From NCBI RefSeq assembly GCF_024346955.1, contig NZ_AP024883.1, forward strand, positions 1,674,001 to 1,738,000: 64,000 bases of DNA, written 5' to 3'. Below the pieces are notes generated by a model. That model did no database searches. It was given only the letters and a program-made list of their open reading frames with translations, and was not told the origin of the DNA. This DNA is from Vibrio mangrovi. GTDB taxonomy: Bacteria; Pseudomonadota; Gammaproteobacteria; Enterobacterales; Vibrionaceae. Shown piece by piece: positions 17,490 to 26,552 of the stretch (position 1 is the first letter of the stretch; every line of letters begins with the position of its first letter). Both the position numbers and the translations under genes were made by a program.

Positions 17490-17894
17490 GTGATTGTTGT
17501 TGCCCGGTTTTCTTTTCCACATGAGGCTCATATTGCCAAAGCCAGTCTGGATAGTGCAGGTATTGAAAGTTATATCGCTGACGAGTATACCGTGAATACA
17601 CAATGGCTATATTCTGATGCTATTGGCGGTGTTCGTTTAATGGTGGCAGAAGAAGAAGCATATGAAGCCTGCCAGTTATTGAACAGTGACTTCTCAGAAT
17701 CAGTAGAAAGTGAAGCTGATGTGATTGAGGAATCAAAGGATATATGTCCTCACTGTGGTAGCTCTAATCTGGTTGTGTATACCAAAGGTAAGCGTCCGGC
17801 CTTTCTGGTTTTTTTATTGCTTGGTTTTCCATTGTTTTTTTACAAACATGGTTACAAGTGTAATGAATGTGGCATGTTTAGTGAAAAGCTTTGA
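17490..17894 (+). CDS. DUF2007 domain protein with C-terminal zinc ribbon
   Basis: 134 residues. The N-terminal part (VVARFSFPHEAHIAKASLDSAGIESYIADEYT) is the DUF2007 fold, related to signal-transducing ferredoxin-like domains. C-terminally, CPHCGSSN and KCNECG flank a hydrophobic segment (FLVFLLLGFPLFFY), giving a CxxC...CxxC zinc ribbon around a possible membrane hairpin. GTG 17490 is the start, with AAGGAG at a good distance. Function unknown; probably a monocistronic gene. Confidence 0.75.
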   Translation: MIVVARFSFPHEAHIAKASLDSAGIESYIADEYTVNTQWLYSDAIGGVRLMVAEEEAYEACQLLNSDFSESVESEADVIEESKDICPHCGSSNLVVYTKGKRPAFLVFLLLGFPLFFYKHGYKCNECGMFSEKL

Positions 17895-17942
17895 GTGGTG
17901 GTATCACGATAAATAACCATTCTCATGGTTAATATGAAAAAA

Positions 17943-17968
17943 GCGAGCTCTCCAGCCAGAGATCTCGC
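17943..17968 (-). terminator. Terminator of the EamA transporter gene
   Basis: GCGAGCTCTC (17943-17952) and GAGATCTCGC (17959-17968) form a 10-bp stem with one mismatch. On the minus strand it ends in CGCTTTTTTC. Confidence 0.8.
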
Positions 17969-17987
17969 ACATTGTCATTCATAATCA

Positions 17988-18881
17988 TTAACGCCGGGAA
18001 ATTTTTAAACGCTGGCCGAACAAATTGATCAGAGCGCCGGAGACAATCATCGCACCGCCCAGATAAGTCCAGAGTGATGGAATCTCGTTAAAAGCAACCA
18101 CACCAATCAGGATTGAGACAATAATCTGCACATAGGCAAATGCTGAAGCTCTGCCGGCATCTTGCGTCTGCATCGCTTTCGTCAGGCCGTACTGACCAAC
18201 CTGCGTGAATACCCCGACCAGAATCAGTAAAATAATGAGATTGAAATCTGGCATGATGAAATCATCACCAATTAACAGAGAAGAAACCGGGAGGGCGACC
18301 AGCGGAAAATAAAAGATGATGACAGAACTATCTTCAGTCCGGCTGAGCTTTTTCACAATGACATAAGCAATCGAGCTGCCGAATGCACCGAGTAAGGCAA
18401 GTAAGACACTTAATGGTGGAAGTGCTGTGCTTATCTCGGTCCCGGAATCGGATTGCAGGATAAAATACAGGCCGAGCAGACACATGACAATGCAGATCAG
18501 GGTTGCTGGCTGGATCCGTTCTTTCAGAAAGATGACCGCCAGGAGTGCTGTAAACACCGGGTGCATGTACTGAAGAATGGTCGCTTCGGCCAGTGGAAGT
18601 GTGGTCACGGAATAGTAAACACACATCAGGGACGCAGTTCCGACAGCACCACGGGCAAAGAGTAACTTATGATTGTTTCCCCAGATGGAGATTTTTTTGC
18701 GCTTTACATCCAGATAACTGATGATAAGCGACACCAGTGCTCTGGCGGCGACAATTTCAAAAACAGGAACACCGTACTGACTTCCGGCTTTGACACAGGC
18801 AGACATCAAAGCGAAACCCAGAGCAGAAAGAAACATAAACCGGACACCTATCGGGAAAATAGGTTGTTGAGATGATTTCAT
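17988..18881 (-). CDS. EamA-family (drug/metabolite) transporter
   Basis: 297-residue integral membrane protein with ten predicted segments in two EamA repeats. Typical landmarks are FEIVAARALVSLIISYL after TM2, LPLAEATILQYMHPVFTALLAVIFLKER in the first repeat, and GQYGLTKAMQ-A-ASAFAYVQIIVSI in the second. Substrate cannot be told from sequence; relatives export metabolites or amino acids. Starts at ATG 18881 without a strong ribosome-binding site. Confidence 0.85.
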   Translation of the reverse strand: MKSSQQPIFPIGVRFMFLSALGFALMSACVKAGSQYGVPVFEIVAARALVSLIISYLDVKRKKISIWGNNHKLLFARGAVGTASLMCVYYSVTTLPLAEATILQYMHPVFTALLAVIFLKERIQPATLICIVMCLLGLYFILQSDSGTEISTALPPLSVLLALLGAFGSSIAYVIVKKLSRTEDSSVIIFYFPLVALPVSSLLIGDDFIMPDFNLIILLILVGVFTQVGQYGLTKAMQTQDAGRASAFAYVQIIVSILIGVVAFNEIPSLWTYLGGAMIVSGALINLFGQRLKISRR

Positions 18882-18980
18882 TTTTACAACAGATTACATC
18901 GAAAGTGAGAGGCTATACTGTACTCTGCTTATTATGACTTGTCTCTCTTTGGTTAGAAATTTTCAGTGAGTGTTTTCTAC

Positions 18981-19355
18981 ATGAATTACGATGAATACAA
19001 TGATTTTTGCCGTTCATTACCGGCGACGACTTATGTGATGCAGTGGAACGATGCTCATGTATGGAAAGTCGGTGGGAAAGTTTTTGCGATTGGCGGACTC
19101 GCTGCAAACGGTCAGCCGGCATTTACTTTTAAAACCTCAGAACTTAACTTCGATTTTCTCAGTGACCAGTCAGGGTATAAACCCGCGCCTTATTTTGCTT
19201 CCCGTGGGATGAAATGGATCCAGCATTATCGAAGTACGGCTGAAACCGATGAAGAACTTATGTATTACCTGAAAGAGTCCTATCGGCTTGTTTCTCTGGG
19301 GCTGAGCAAACGCAAGCAGAAAGAACTGGGATTGAATCAGGAAACTCCGGTCTGA
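18981..19355 (+). CDS. yjbR: MmcQ/YjbR family protein
   Basis: 124-residue single-domain protein of the CyaY-like YjbR/MmcQ family, thought to bind DNA. Recognisable parts are the N-terminal FCRSLPATTYVMQWN, the core HVWKVGGKVFAIGGL, LNFDFLSDQSGYKPAPYFASRGMKWIQH, and the C-terminal helix with SYRLVSLGLSKRKQKEL. ATG 18981 corresponds to the family's usual start; GTG 18966 is an alternative. Its 3' end overlaps the convergent LysR gene by 19 bp. Confidence 0.85.
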   Translation: MNYDEYNDFCRSLPATTYVMQWNDAHVWKVGGKVFAIGGLAANGQPAFTFKTSELNFDFLSDQSGYKPAPYFASRGMKWIQHYRSTAETDEELMYYLKESYRLVSLGLSKRKQKELGLNQETPV

Positions 19356-20278
19356 GGTGTTAAGACACTTCTTTCAATGATTGTTGCAGGCATTTGAGCT
19401 TGCAGATAGTCAATTAAACTTCTGACAGAAGGCAGCATTCCTTTGGGCTTCGGATAGAGCATATGAATGATATGCCCTGATGCATGCCATGGAGGTAAAA
19501 CCTGTTCCAGCAGACCTGATTTCAGTGCCGCCGATACGATAGGTTCCGGCATCAGTGCAACACCAATACCATGAATGGCAGCTTCTAACTGGACCCGTAA
19601 GTCTCCGGTCGCCAGTCTGGGTTCCAACTGTAAGATCTGATGTTCTGATTCCCGGCGCAATGGCCAGTGTGCCAGCCGGTCCTGCATATCCGATAAGCGA
19701 CTGATAATTTGTAATGTGTGTAGTGCTTCCGGGATTTCCGGTCGGCCTGACAGGTTGAGATAATTCGGGCTGGCGACCATGATCCGGCGAGCCTGTCCCA
19801 GTTCTCTTGCCACATAGTTGTTCGAGTCTTCTATCTGATATTGGGCTCTCAGAGCAATATCGAATCGCTCTTCAATCAGATTCACGTGGCGGTCAGTCGC
19901 ATCTAATATCACCGTGACTTTCGGATACGCAGCCATATAACCCGGCAGAATCGGAGCAAGATAATTTTGTGCCAACAGGACCGGACAGCTGATCCTGATT
20001 GTACCGGTCGGTTCGGATTTGAGTTCCAGAATACTTTCATAGGCACTTTGCGCACCTTCAATAATGAACTGACAACGTTCGTAAAAGAGTGAGCCGGCTT
20101 CGGTTAGCGTCACTGAACGCGTTGAACGCTGCAGCAGTAAGACACCAAGTCGTTTTTCCAGTGCGGCAACTCTCCGGCTGAGCCGGGTTTTTTCAATGCC
20201 GGTCGCCCGTGCCGCTGCTGTGAATCCCTGATGCCGGACAACGGCTGCAAACAGGGCGAGATCATTTAAATCATCCAT
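19337..20278 (-). CDS. LysR-family transcriptional regulator
   Basis: 313 residues. The N-terminal winged HTH (DLALFAAVVRHQGFTAAARATGIEKTRLSRRVAALEKRLGV split over two helices) is followed by a periplasmic-binding-like effector domain (GTIRISCPVLLAQ, RFDIALRAQYQIEDSN). ATG 20278 is chosen because longer versions would run into the divergent amidohydrolase promoter. The 106-bp spacing and divergent arrangement strongly suggest that it controls the amidohydrolase. Effector unknown. Confidence 0.9.
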   Translation of the reverse strand: MDDLNDLALFAAVVRHQGFTAAARATGIEKTRLSRRVAALEKRLGVLLLQRSTRSVTLTEAGSLFYERCQFIIEGAQSAYESILELKSEPTGTIRISCPVLLAQNYLAPILPGYMAAYPKVTVILDATDRHVNLIEERFDIALRAQYQIEDSNNYVARELGQARRIMVASPNYLNLSGRPEIPEALHTLQIISRLSDMQDRLAHWPLRRESEHQILQLEPRLATGDLRVQLEAAIHGIGVALMPEPIVSAALKSGLLEQVLPPWHASGHIIHMLYPKPKGMLPSVRSLIDYLQAQMPATIIERSVLTPQTGVS

Positions 20279-20384
20279 TCTATTGTTGCATTTATGCACT
20301 AATCTGGGGTGTTTTACTAACTTATCAACGAAATGGTGCAACGGTAAAGTAAAAACTGTGAAAATAACATCAAAGGTATCGAAT
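20279..20384. promoter_or_regulatory. LysR / amidohydrolase control region
   Basis: Inverted arms GTTGCA (20285-20290) and TGCAAC (20337-20342) flank the region. A second symmetrical element TGCA-TTTA-TGCA lies at 20287-20298. These are candidates for the LysR recognition and activation sites (T-N11-A type symmetry), by inference only. Confidence 0.45.
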
Positions 20385-21440
20385 ATGACACTGACCCGAC
20401 TGCCCGTTGCCGGTGCACCGAAAAAACCATTGGCACCACTGCGAAAAATTGCGATTGAAGAACACTTTATGAACCCCGATGCCATGCATCCGGAAGAAAC
20501 TTTTAACCCTGTCGAATTTGCCAGAGTCAGCGGTCTGGAAACAGAATTTGTTCAGGTGGTGATGCAGCGCATGAAAGATCTGCATCATAAACGAATTGAA
20601 GAAATGGATGCGGCAGGAATAGATGTTTCGATTCTGTCGTTGACGGCTGCAGGTATTGAAGGAATTGCCGATGCCGGCAAGGCGATTACTGCTGCCCGGA
20701 AAGTCAATGATGCACTGGCAGAAACCGTTGCCCGGAGCCGGGGACGTTTTCTTGGATTTGCCAGCCTGCCGCTTCAGGATACGGATGCAGCATTACAAGA
20801 GCTGGAACACGCTATCGGTGAGCTTGGTCTGAAAGGCGTGATGGTTAATGGTTATGTACAGGATCCTGACAAACGGATTGGACATTACCTTGATGAAGCC
20901 CGTTTTGCGCCGGTGTGGGAAGCGATTGCTGCACTGAAAGTCCCGGTTTATATTCATCCCCGGCCGTCACTTCCTCAGGTTCGGGAAACACTTTATGCCC
21001 AACATGCCGAGCTGGCTGGTGCAACCTGGGGATTTGCGCCGGAAACCGCCACTCATGCTCTGCGTCTGGTCTATAGTGGTTTGTTTGACCGGCATCCGGA
21101 GTTAACGGTAATTCTGGGACATCTGGGAGAAACATTACCGTATTTCTCATGGCGGATTCAGCGCTGCTTCGAGTTTAATCCGCTTGGTCATCAGGTCAAT
21201 AAGCGTTTACAGGATTATCTGTGTGAAAACTTCTATATCACCACCAGTGGCAATAATTTCGATCAGGCGTTGATTTGCGCCATTCTGACGATGGGAGCAG
21301 ACCGGATTATGTTTGCCAGTGATTATCCGTTCGAAATGTCAGATGATGCAGCCCGTTGGATTGAAACCGCACCGATCAGTGAAAATGACCGACGGAAAAT
21401 AGCATATGGCAATGCTGAGCAGTTATTCGGGCTTCGTTAA
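20385..21440 (+). CDS. Amidohydrolase family 2 (ACMSD/resorcylate decarboxylase-like TIM barrel)
   Basis: 351-residue metal-dependent TIM-barrel enzyme of the amidohydrolase_2 family. Metal/active-site features are IAIEEHF (an EEH variant near the N-terminus), VPVYIHPRPS, LTVILGHLGETLPY with the conserved His, and FASDYPFEMSDDAARWI with the catalytic Asp. Closest known activities are non-oxidative decarboxylations of hydroxybenzoates (gamma-resorcylate) and aminocarboxymuconate semialdehyde. AAAGGT precedes ATG 20385. Divergent LysR regulator suggests induction by an aromatic acid, but the substrate is not determined. Confidence 0.87.
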   Translation: MTLTRLPVAGAPKKPLAPLRKIAIEEHFMNPDAMHPEETFNPVEFARVSGLETEFVQVVMQRMKDLHHKRIEEMDAAGIDVSILSLTAAGIEGIADAGKAITAARKVNDALAETVARSRGRFLGFASLPLQDTDAALQELEHAIGELGLKGVMVNGYVQDPDKRIGHYLDEARFAPVWEAIAALKVPVYIHPRPSLPQVRETLYAQHAELAGATWGFAPETATHALRLVYSGLFDRHPELTVILGHLGETLPYFSWRIQRCFEFNPLGHQVNKRLQDYLCENFYITTSGNNFDQALICAILTMGADRIMFASDYPFEMSDDAARWIETAPISENDRRKIAYGNAEQLFGLR

Positions 21441-21592
21441 TACCCGGCTAATTATTTAGAGATGATATGAAGCACATCCTGTCAGGAAAGGGTCATCATT
21501 ACCGGGATAACAGAGCTGAGGCTGCATTTTAAGGTCGGTTGGGTATATAATCAACGGCTTAAAACAGAGCAGAGTAAGTGAAGGCGGAATAG

Positions 21593-22987
21593 ATGCGGCA
21601 GATCGGTCAGGATGTTTCGGAGTTGATTCAGCGTGGGCTGGATTCGAATATAAAAGTAGCGGTAACCGGTCTTTCCCGGGCCGGAAAAACTGCTTTTATC
21701 ACATCATTGCTGAATCAGATTCAGTATCTGTCGACACATCACCATTTACCTTTTCTCGCTGCAAGTCAGGAACAGCGTATCATTGGCACCAAACGGATCC
21801 CGCAACGGAATCTGATGGTTTCAAGATTTGATTATGAGCAAGCGATTGCAGCGTTACAAAGTGATCCACCAGACTGGCCGGCACCAACAAGAGATGTAAG
21901 CGAAACCCGGGTTGCAATCAAGTACCGTCCGGAAAAAAGAACTAAGCGTTTGCTGGGAAAATCCCTGACGTTACATATCGATTTGATCGATTATCCGGGA
22001 GAATGGCTGCTGGATTTGCCATTGCTGGAGATGAGTTTTGAACAGTGGTCAACTCAGCAGACTCAACAGTTGAGTGGTACAAGAAAAGAGATGGCAACTG
22101 CGTGGATGGCAGCCAGTCAGTCTCTCAATTTGAATGATGAAGCGGATGAGCAGTTACTGGCTGGTATTGCCAGTGAGTTCACGGACTATCTACATCGTTG
22201 TAAAGCGGCCGGGTTACACTGGGTTCAGCCCGGTCGCTTTGTTCTGCCGGGAGAACTGGCTGGTGCTCCGGTGTTGCAGTTTTTCCCGTGTCTGCAACCC
22301 GAGGGGAATGTCTCTCGTCGTTCACTGACCCGACGTGCCACAACAAACTATGAAGTATTGAAGGCCCGTTATGAAGAGTATCAGTCGAAAGTCGTACAGG
22401 GCTTCTACCGGGAATACTTTTCAACCTTTGATCGGCAGGTGGTGCTGGTGGATTGCCTGAGCCCACTGAATGCCGGACATGACTCTTTTCTGGATATGCA
22501 GCATGCGCTGGTCCAATTGCTGCAAAGTTTCAAATATGGTCGCAGTGGTCTGCTGTCGCGACTATTTTCTCCCAAAATTGACAAAGTGCTGTTTGCCGCG
22601 ACAAAAGCCGATCATGTGACTCCGGACCAACATGCTCATTTGCTGCATTTACTGAATCAGATGGTTCAGCCTGTGTGGCAGAATGTATCCTACGAAAATG
22701 TTGCCATGGAATGCATGACCCTCGCTTCGGTTCAGGCGACACGGGCCGGCTATATTGCAACGCCGGAGGGTAAAATGCATGCGATTCAGGGAACGACACT
22801 TGGCGGAGAAAGTGTGACACTGTTTCCGGGGGAAGTTCCGGAAAAACTTCCTTCACCGGGGTTCTGGCAATCCCACAGGTTTGATTTTACCGAATTTCGT
22901 CCATGCGCTGTAGAAAGTGGTCAGCCATTACCTCAGATCCGTCTGGATGCCGTGCTGGAATATTTAATCGGAGATAAATTGCGATGA
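21593..22987 (+). CDS. ycjX: YcjX family P-loop protein (DUF463)
   Basis: 464-residue predicted GTPase/ATPase of the YcjX-like family. Walker A is GLSRAGKT (26-33), followed by LIDYPGEWLLDLPLL (Walker B-like DxxG region) and VDCLSPLN. In E. coli ycjX and ycjF belong to the PspF/phage-shock regulon and precede tyrR, the same order as here; no psp genes precede them in this window. GGCGGAA lies just before ATG 21593. The gene overlaps ycjF by four bases (ATGA), implying coupled translation. Confidence 0.93.
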   Translation: MRQIGQDVSELIQRGLDSNIKVAVTGLSRAGKTAFITSLLNQIQYLSTHHHLPFLAASQEQRIIGTKRIPQRNLMVSRFDYEQAIAALQSDPPDWPAPTRDVSETRVAIKYRPEKRTKRLLGKSLTLHIDLIDYPGEWLLDLPLLEMSFEQWSTQQTQQLSGTRKEMATAWMAASQSLNLNDEADEQLLAGIASEFTDYLHRCKAAGLHWVQPGRFVLPGELAGAPVLQFFPCLQPEGNVSRRSLTRRATTNYEVLKARYEEYQSKVVQGFYREYFSTFDRQVVLVDCLSPLNAGHDSFLDMQHALVQLLQSFKYGRSGLLSRLFSPKIDKVLFAATKADHVTPDQHAHLLHLLNQMVQPVWQNVSYENVAMECMTLASVQATRAGYIATPEGKMHAIQGTTLGGESVTLFPGEVPEKLPSPGFWQSHRFDFTEFRPCAVESGQPLPQIRLDAVLEYLIGDKLR

Positions 22988-24042
22988 GTCGTTATCAACC
23001 GAAGCGTGTGTTCAAACAGGAACTGGAATCATCTGATGAGAAAACCTCGGCGTTGCTGGCAAACCAGCAATTTCATGATGAGACTTTTCTCCCTGCCGAG
23101 TCCGGAACAACATCCGGATCTGAAGCGTCGGAATATACTCCGGCTGATTTGGCAGCGGTTATCCGGCCTAAAGGCAAAACACGTTGGTTCCGACGACTGA
23201 CCGGATGTACTTTTGTCGGACTGGTGGGCTGGCAGGCGGTCGATACGGTGATTTCGGCATATCAAGCCGGAGAATGGCTGACATTAGGCTGGACTGCTTT
23301 ACTGACAGCTTTGGGATGCGCCGGTATCAGCGGGTTGTTTAAAGAGTTTCTGACCCTGCGTTCATTGAGAAAGCATTTCAGCCGTCAGTCTGAAGCGGAA
23401 GTTTTGATTCAGTCACAGAGTGTTGGTCAGGCAACAGAGCTGTGCCGTAAAATTATCGATGGTGCTGCGAGCCATCAGTCTCTCAGTCAACCGCACATTG
23501 AACCGCAACATATTGCCGAGTGGGAAAAACATCTTAACAGTGCTTATAACGACCGGGAAATCCTGGATCTGTTTGATCTGTTTGTGCTGAAGCATCTGGA
23601 CGAGAAAGCAATCCAGCTTATTTCCCGTTATGCGACGGAGTCGGCGGCGTTGGTTGCGGTAAGTCCACTGGCTGTTACGGATATGTTGCTGGTTGCATGG
23701 CGAAACCTGTCCATGATTAACCGGCTTTCCGATCTTTATGGTGTCCGTCTCGGTTATTGGTCCCGGATTCGTTTGTTGCGGACAATGTTTGTCAATATGG
23801 CTGCTGCCGGAGCCAGCGAAATTGCGATTGATGCCGGAACCGATCTGCTGTCTGCCGGACTGGCCGGGAAAATATCAGCCAGAGCCGGGCAGGGCGTTGG
23901 CGTTGGTATCCTGACAGCCCGGCTGGGGCTTCAGGCTGTGACACTTCTGCGGCCACTTCCCTGGGTGCCGGAGCGTAAGGCGAAACTGACCAGTGTCAGA
24001 AAAGCGGTCGTTTCCCGGGTTTTGGGATTGATAAAATCCTAG
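22984..24042 (+). CDS. ycjF: YcjF/TIGR01620 family inner-membrane protein
   Basis: 352 residues. An N-terminal cytoplasmic arm rich in charged residues (FKQELES) is followed by two hydrophobic segments around residues 75-120 and a C-terminal DUF697 domain. That domain includes LSMINRLSDLYGVRLGYWSRIRL and the glycine-rich AGLAGKISARAGQGVGVG. Start overlaps the ycjX stop. Role unknown, but linked to envelope stress through the E. coli regulon. Confidence 0.92.
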   Translation: MSRYQPKRVFKQELESSDEKTSALLANQQFHDETFLPAESGTTSGSEASEYTPADLAAVIRPKGKTRWFRRLTGCTFVGLVGWQAVDTVISAYQAGEWLTLGWTALLTALGCAGISGLFKEFLTLRSLRKHFSRQSEAEVLIQSQSVGQATELCRKIIDGAASHQSLSQPHIEPQHIAEWEKHLNSAYNDREILDLFDLFVLKHLDEKAIQLISRYATESAALVAVSPLAVTDMLLVAWRNLSMINRLSDLYGVRLGYWSRIRLLRTMFVNMAAAGASEIAIDAGTDLLSAGLAGKISARAGQGVGVGILTARLGLQAVTLLRPLPWVPERKAKLTSVRKAVVSRVLGLIKS

Positions 24043-24121
24043 AACGACCACAATGCGGAGTAAGGTATTGCTTCGGTAATGGTTGGTTCTCTCTGAAATT
24101 GTATTTGAAGTCATAAAATAT

Positions 24122-24165
24122 AAGCCGGTTTGTTATGAAACTGTGATAATGGTGCACCGGCTTTT
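24122..24165 (+). terminator. Terminator after ycjXF
   Basis: AAGCCGGT (24122-24129) pairs with ACCGGCTT (24156-24163) around a 26-base loop and is followed by TTTTATTG. It separates ycjXF from the tyrR transcript. Confidence 0.75.
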
Positions 24166-24215
24166 ATTGTTTCATCTTTGTTTCTTGACGAAAATTCAGT
24201 GTTGATAGAAACTAC

Positions 24216-24233
24216 TGTCAACTTTTCCTTACA
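24216..24233 (+). promoter_or_regulatory. Probable TyrR box upstream of tyrR
   Basis: TGTCAA-N6-CTTACA matches the known TyrR box TGTAAA-N6-TTTACA with one mismatch per half-site and exact spacing. It lies 19-36 bases before the GTG start, where binding would block transcription or initiation. E. coli tyrR is autorepressed through such a box, so the same control is likely. Confidence 0.6.
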
Positions 24234-24251
24234 CGTTTAGGTTATAATTCT

Positions 24252-25799
24252 GTGCGTCTAGAAGTCTTTTGTGAAGACCGTCTCGGGCTGACCCGGGAGT
24301 TGCTGGATATTCTGGTTTCCAGAAACATCGATTTAAGAGGCATTGAGATTGATATTTCCGGAATCATCTATCTGAATTGTCCGGATATTGATTTCACAAC
24401 GTTCAGTGAGCTAATGGCTCAGATCCGGATGATTTCAGGGGTGAAAGATGTCCGGAAAATTCAGTTTATGCCGATGGAACGACATAACACGGAACTGATT
24501 TCCCTGCTTAATAACCTGCCAGATGCAGTTCTCTCGATTGATTTAAAAGGTTTTGTCGACACCGCGAATCATGCGGCTTTGTCATTGCTCAATAAGCTGG
24601 AAAACGAAGTCATTGGTCATGCGATTTCCACGCTGGTCCACGCTTTTAACTTTTCCCGCTGGCTGGAGGGAAGTAAGTCCCGTCAGCGGGAAGAAATCGT
24701 ACTCAACGGACTGGATTATGTACTGGAGATTATGCCGGTTTATATTCAGAGTGAGTCGAATGAATCTATCCTTGCCAGTGCCATGGTGATTCTGCGGGCC
24801 AAACATGTCAATCATGAAGTACAGCATGTTCACTTACCTTTGCATAGCGAGCTTGGGTTTGAGCATTTTGTTGGTGTTTCAAACCGGCATAAGAATTTGA
24901 TCAATCAGGCAAAGAAACTGGCGATGCTGGACCAGCCGCTGTTGATCGAAGGGGAAACGGGAACGGGAAAAGAGATGCTGGCGAAAGCCTGCCATAACCG
25001 TTCGGAACGTTCGTCAAGACCGTTTCTGGTCGTGAGCTGTGCATCGATGCCGGATGATGTTGCCGAGACTGAACTGTTTGGACATGCTCCGGGATCTTTC
25101 AACCATCAGGAAGGCCACAAAGGTATTTTCGAGCAGGCCAACGGTGGAACCGTATTTCTCGATGAAATCGGTGAAATGAGCGCACATTTACAGATTAAGT
25201 TATTGCGTTTTTTACAGGACGGAACCTTCCGCCGGGTTGGTGAAGAGCATGAAGTTCATGTGGATGTCCGGGTGATTGCATCGACCCGGCATAATCTGGC
25301 TGAACTGGCGGAATCGGATAAATTCCGGGAGGATCTGTTTTACCGGCTGAATGTTCTGACATTGTCGATCCCGCCACTGCGGGAGCGTCCCAGTGATGTT
25401 CATCCGCTTCTGGAACTGTTTATTGCCAAGCATGTCCGTAATATGGGGATGAAAAAACCTCATTATGATGAAGCGGTGATTGAACAACTGTCAAATTATC
25501 AGTGGCCCGGGAATATGCGTCAGCTGGATAATATGGTTCTGAGAGCTCTGACCGAAATGCCGGATGATGAGCTGAAAGAAGAGTATTTCCACCTTCCCGG
25601 AGTTGAATCCGTCAGCGGTGGATTGGGGCTTCTGAATCTGGACGGTTCTCTGGACGAAATTATGAAAGACTATGAGGCCAAAGTTCTGGAACGGCTTTAT
25701 CAGTCATTTCCTTCAAGCCGGAAACTTGCCAAGCGTCTCAATGTTTCCCATACCTCGGTTGCTAATAAATTGAGAGATTACGATATTCGCAAACATTAA
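24252..25799 (+). CDS. tyrR: TyrR aromatic amino acid response regulator
   Basis: 515 residues, E. coli length. The GTG start and N-terminus LEVFCEDRLGLTRELLDIL (ACT domain) match known TyrR proteins. A PAS domain (about 80-190) follows, then the AAA+ sigma-54-type domain with Walker A GETGTGKE and Walker B FLDEIGEMS, and a C-terminal HTH (KLAKRLNVSHTSVANKLRDY). The GAFTGA sigma-54 contact loop is replaced by HAPGSFNHQEG, as expected for TyrR, which works with sigma-70. TAGGT about ten bases upstream serves as ribosome-binding site. It probably regulates aromatic amino acid synthesis and uptake genes and itself. Confidence 0.96.
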   Translation: MRLEVFCEDRLGLTRELLDILVSRNIDLRGIEIDISGIIYLNCPDIDFTTFSELMAQIRMISGVKDVRKIQFMPMERHNTELISLLNNLPDAVLSIDLKGFVDTANHAALSLLNKLENEVIGHAISTLVHAFNFSRWLEGSKSRQREEIVLNGLDYVLEIMPVYIQSESNESILASAMVILRAKHVNHEVQHVHLPLHSELGFEHFVGVSNRHKNLINQAKKLAMLDQPLLIEGETGTGKEMLAKACHNRSERSSRPFLVVSCASMPDDVAETELFGHAPGSFNHQEGHKGIFEQANGGTVFLDEIGEMSAHLQIKLLRFLQDGTFRRVGEEHEVHVDVRVIASTRHNLAELAESDKFREDLFYRLNVLTLSIPPLRERPSDVHPLLELFIAKHVRNMGMKKPHYDEAVIEQLSNYQWPGNMRQLDNMVLRALTEMPDDELKEEYFHLPGVESVSGGLGLLNLDGSLDEIMKDYEAKVLERLYQSFPSSRKLAKRLNVSHTSVANKLRDYDIRKH

Positions 25800-25886
25800 A
25801 ATTTTCCGGGGAGCTTTTCATTTCCAATGACTGATTGCCTTATCTGATTCTTCCCGGAATGATTGATAACAGGATAAAAATATTTT

Positions 25887-26459
25887 ATGAACGGACAGGT
25901 TTACGATATTGACGGTGATATTGTCATTCGGTCGGCCCGACTTGATGATGCCCGGATGATTGCCCGTTATTTCAGTGATAACCGGAAACATCTGAAACCC
26001 TGGGAACCGAAACGGGAAGAGGAGTTTTTTGTTGAAGCGGGCTGGGCACAGCGTCTGATCAAACTCAGAGAATTACAGAGTATGGCTCTCGGCTATTATT
26101 TGTTGATTCTGGATATGTCTGCTAACGAAATGGTTGGTACCATTTCGTTTAGTCAGATTTCGCGTTTTCCACTGCATAGTTGCTATGTCGGTTATTCTCT
26201 GGCGGAGAAGGCTCAGGGGAAAGGGATTATGACCCGGGCATTGAAAATGGCCTGCCGGTATATGTTTGAAGCGCAGAATATGCACCGGATTTCGGCGACT
26301 TATATGCCACGCAATGTCCGTAGCGAAGATGTTCTGAATCGCCTGGGATTTCAGTATGAAGGAAAAATGAAAGACTATCTGTTGATTAATGAGCAGTGGG
26401 AAGATCACCACATGACATCACTGATTAACCCTGACTGGCAAGCCAGAACAGCATCGTAA
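25887..26459 (+). CDS. rimJ: Ribosomal protein S5 alanine N-acetyltransferase
   Basis: 190-residue GNAT enzyme. RKHLKPWEPKREEEFF, HSCYVGYSLAEKAQGKGIM (acetyl-CoA-binding loop with Q/R-x-x-G-x-G/A), and HRISATYMPRNVRSEDVLNRLGF plus KDYLLINEQWEDHHMTSL align along the whole length with E. coli RimJ. Predicted to acetylate the N-terminal alanine of S5. Monocistronic, followed by its own terminator. Confidence 0.92.
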   Translation: MNGQVYDIDGDIVIRSARLDDARMIARYFSDNRKHLKPWEPKREEEFFVEAGWAQRLIKLRELQSMALGYYLLILDMSANEMVGTISFSQISRFPLHSCYVGYSLAEKAQGKGIMTRALKMACRYMFEAQNMHRISATYMPRNVRSEDVLNRLGFQYEGKMKDYLLINEQWEDHHMTSLINPDWQARTAS

Positions 26460-26466
26460 ATATTCC

Positions 26467-26498
26467 GGGCCGTGTTTTATCCGGATTCGGCCCTTTTC
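26467..26498 (+). terminator. Terminator of rimJ
   Basis: GGGCCG (26467-26472) pairs with CGGCCC (26488-26493), followed by TTTT. Confidence 0.75.
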
Positions 26499-26552
26499 TG
26501 AAATCTTCATTCAAGCATAGAAATATCTGTTAAATGGTTAACTATCAGTCTG

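Noticed and set aside
24243..24248. TATAAT as -10 box of tyrR
   Set aside because: It is three bases from the GTG and has no -35 at 16-18 bp; it would place the transcript start inside the start codon. Kept only as a remark.
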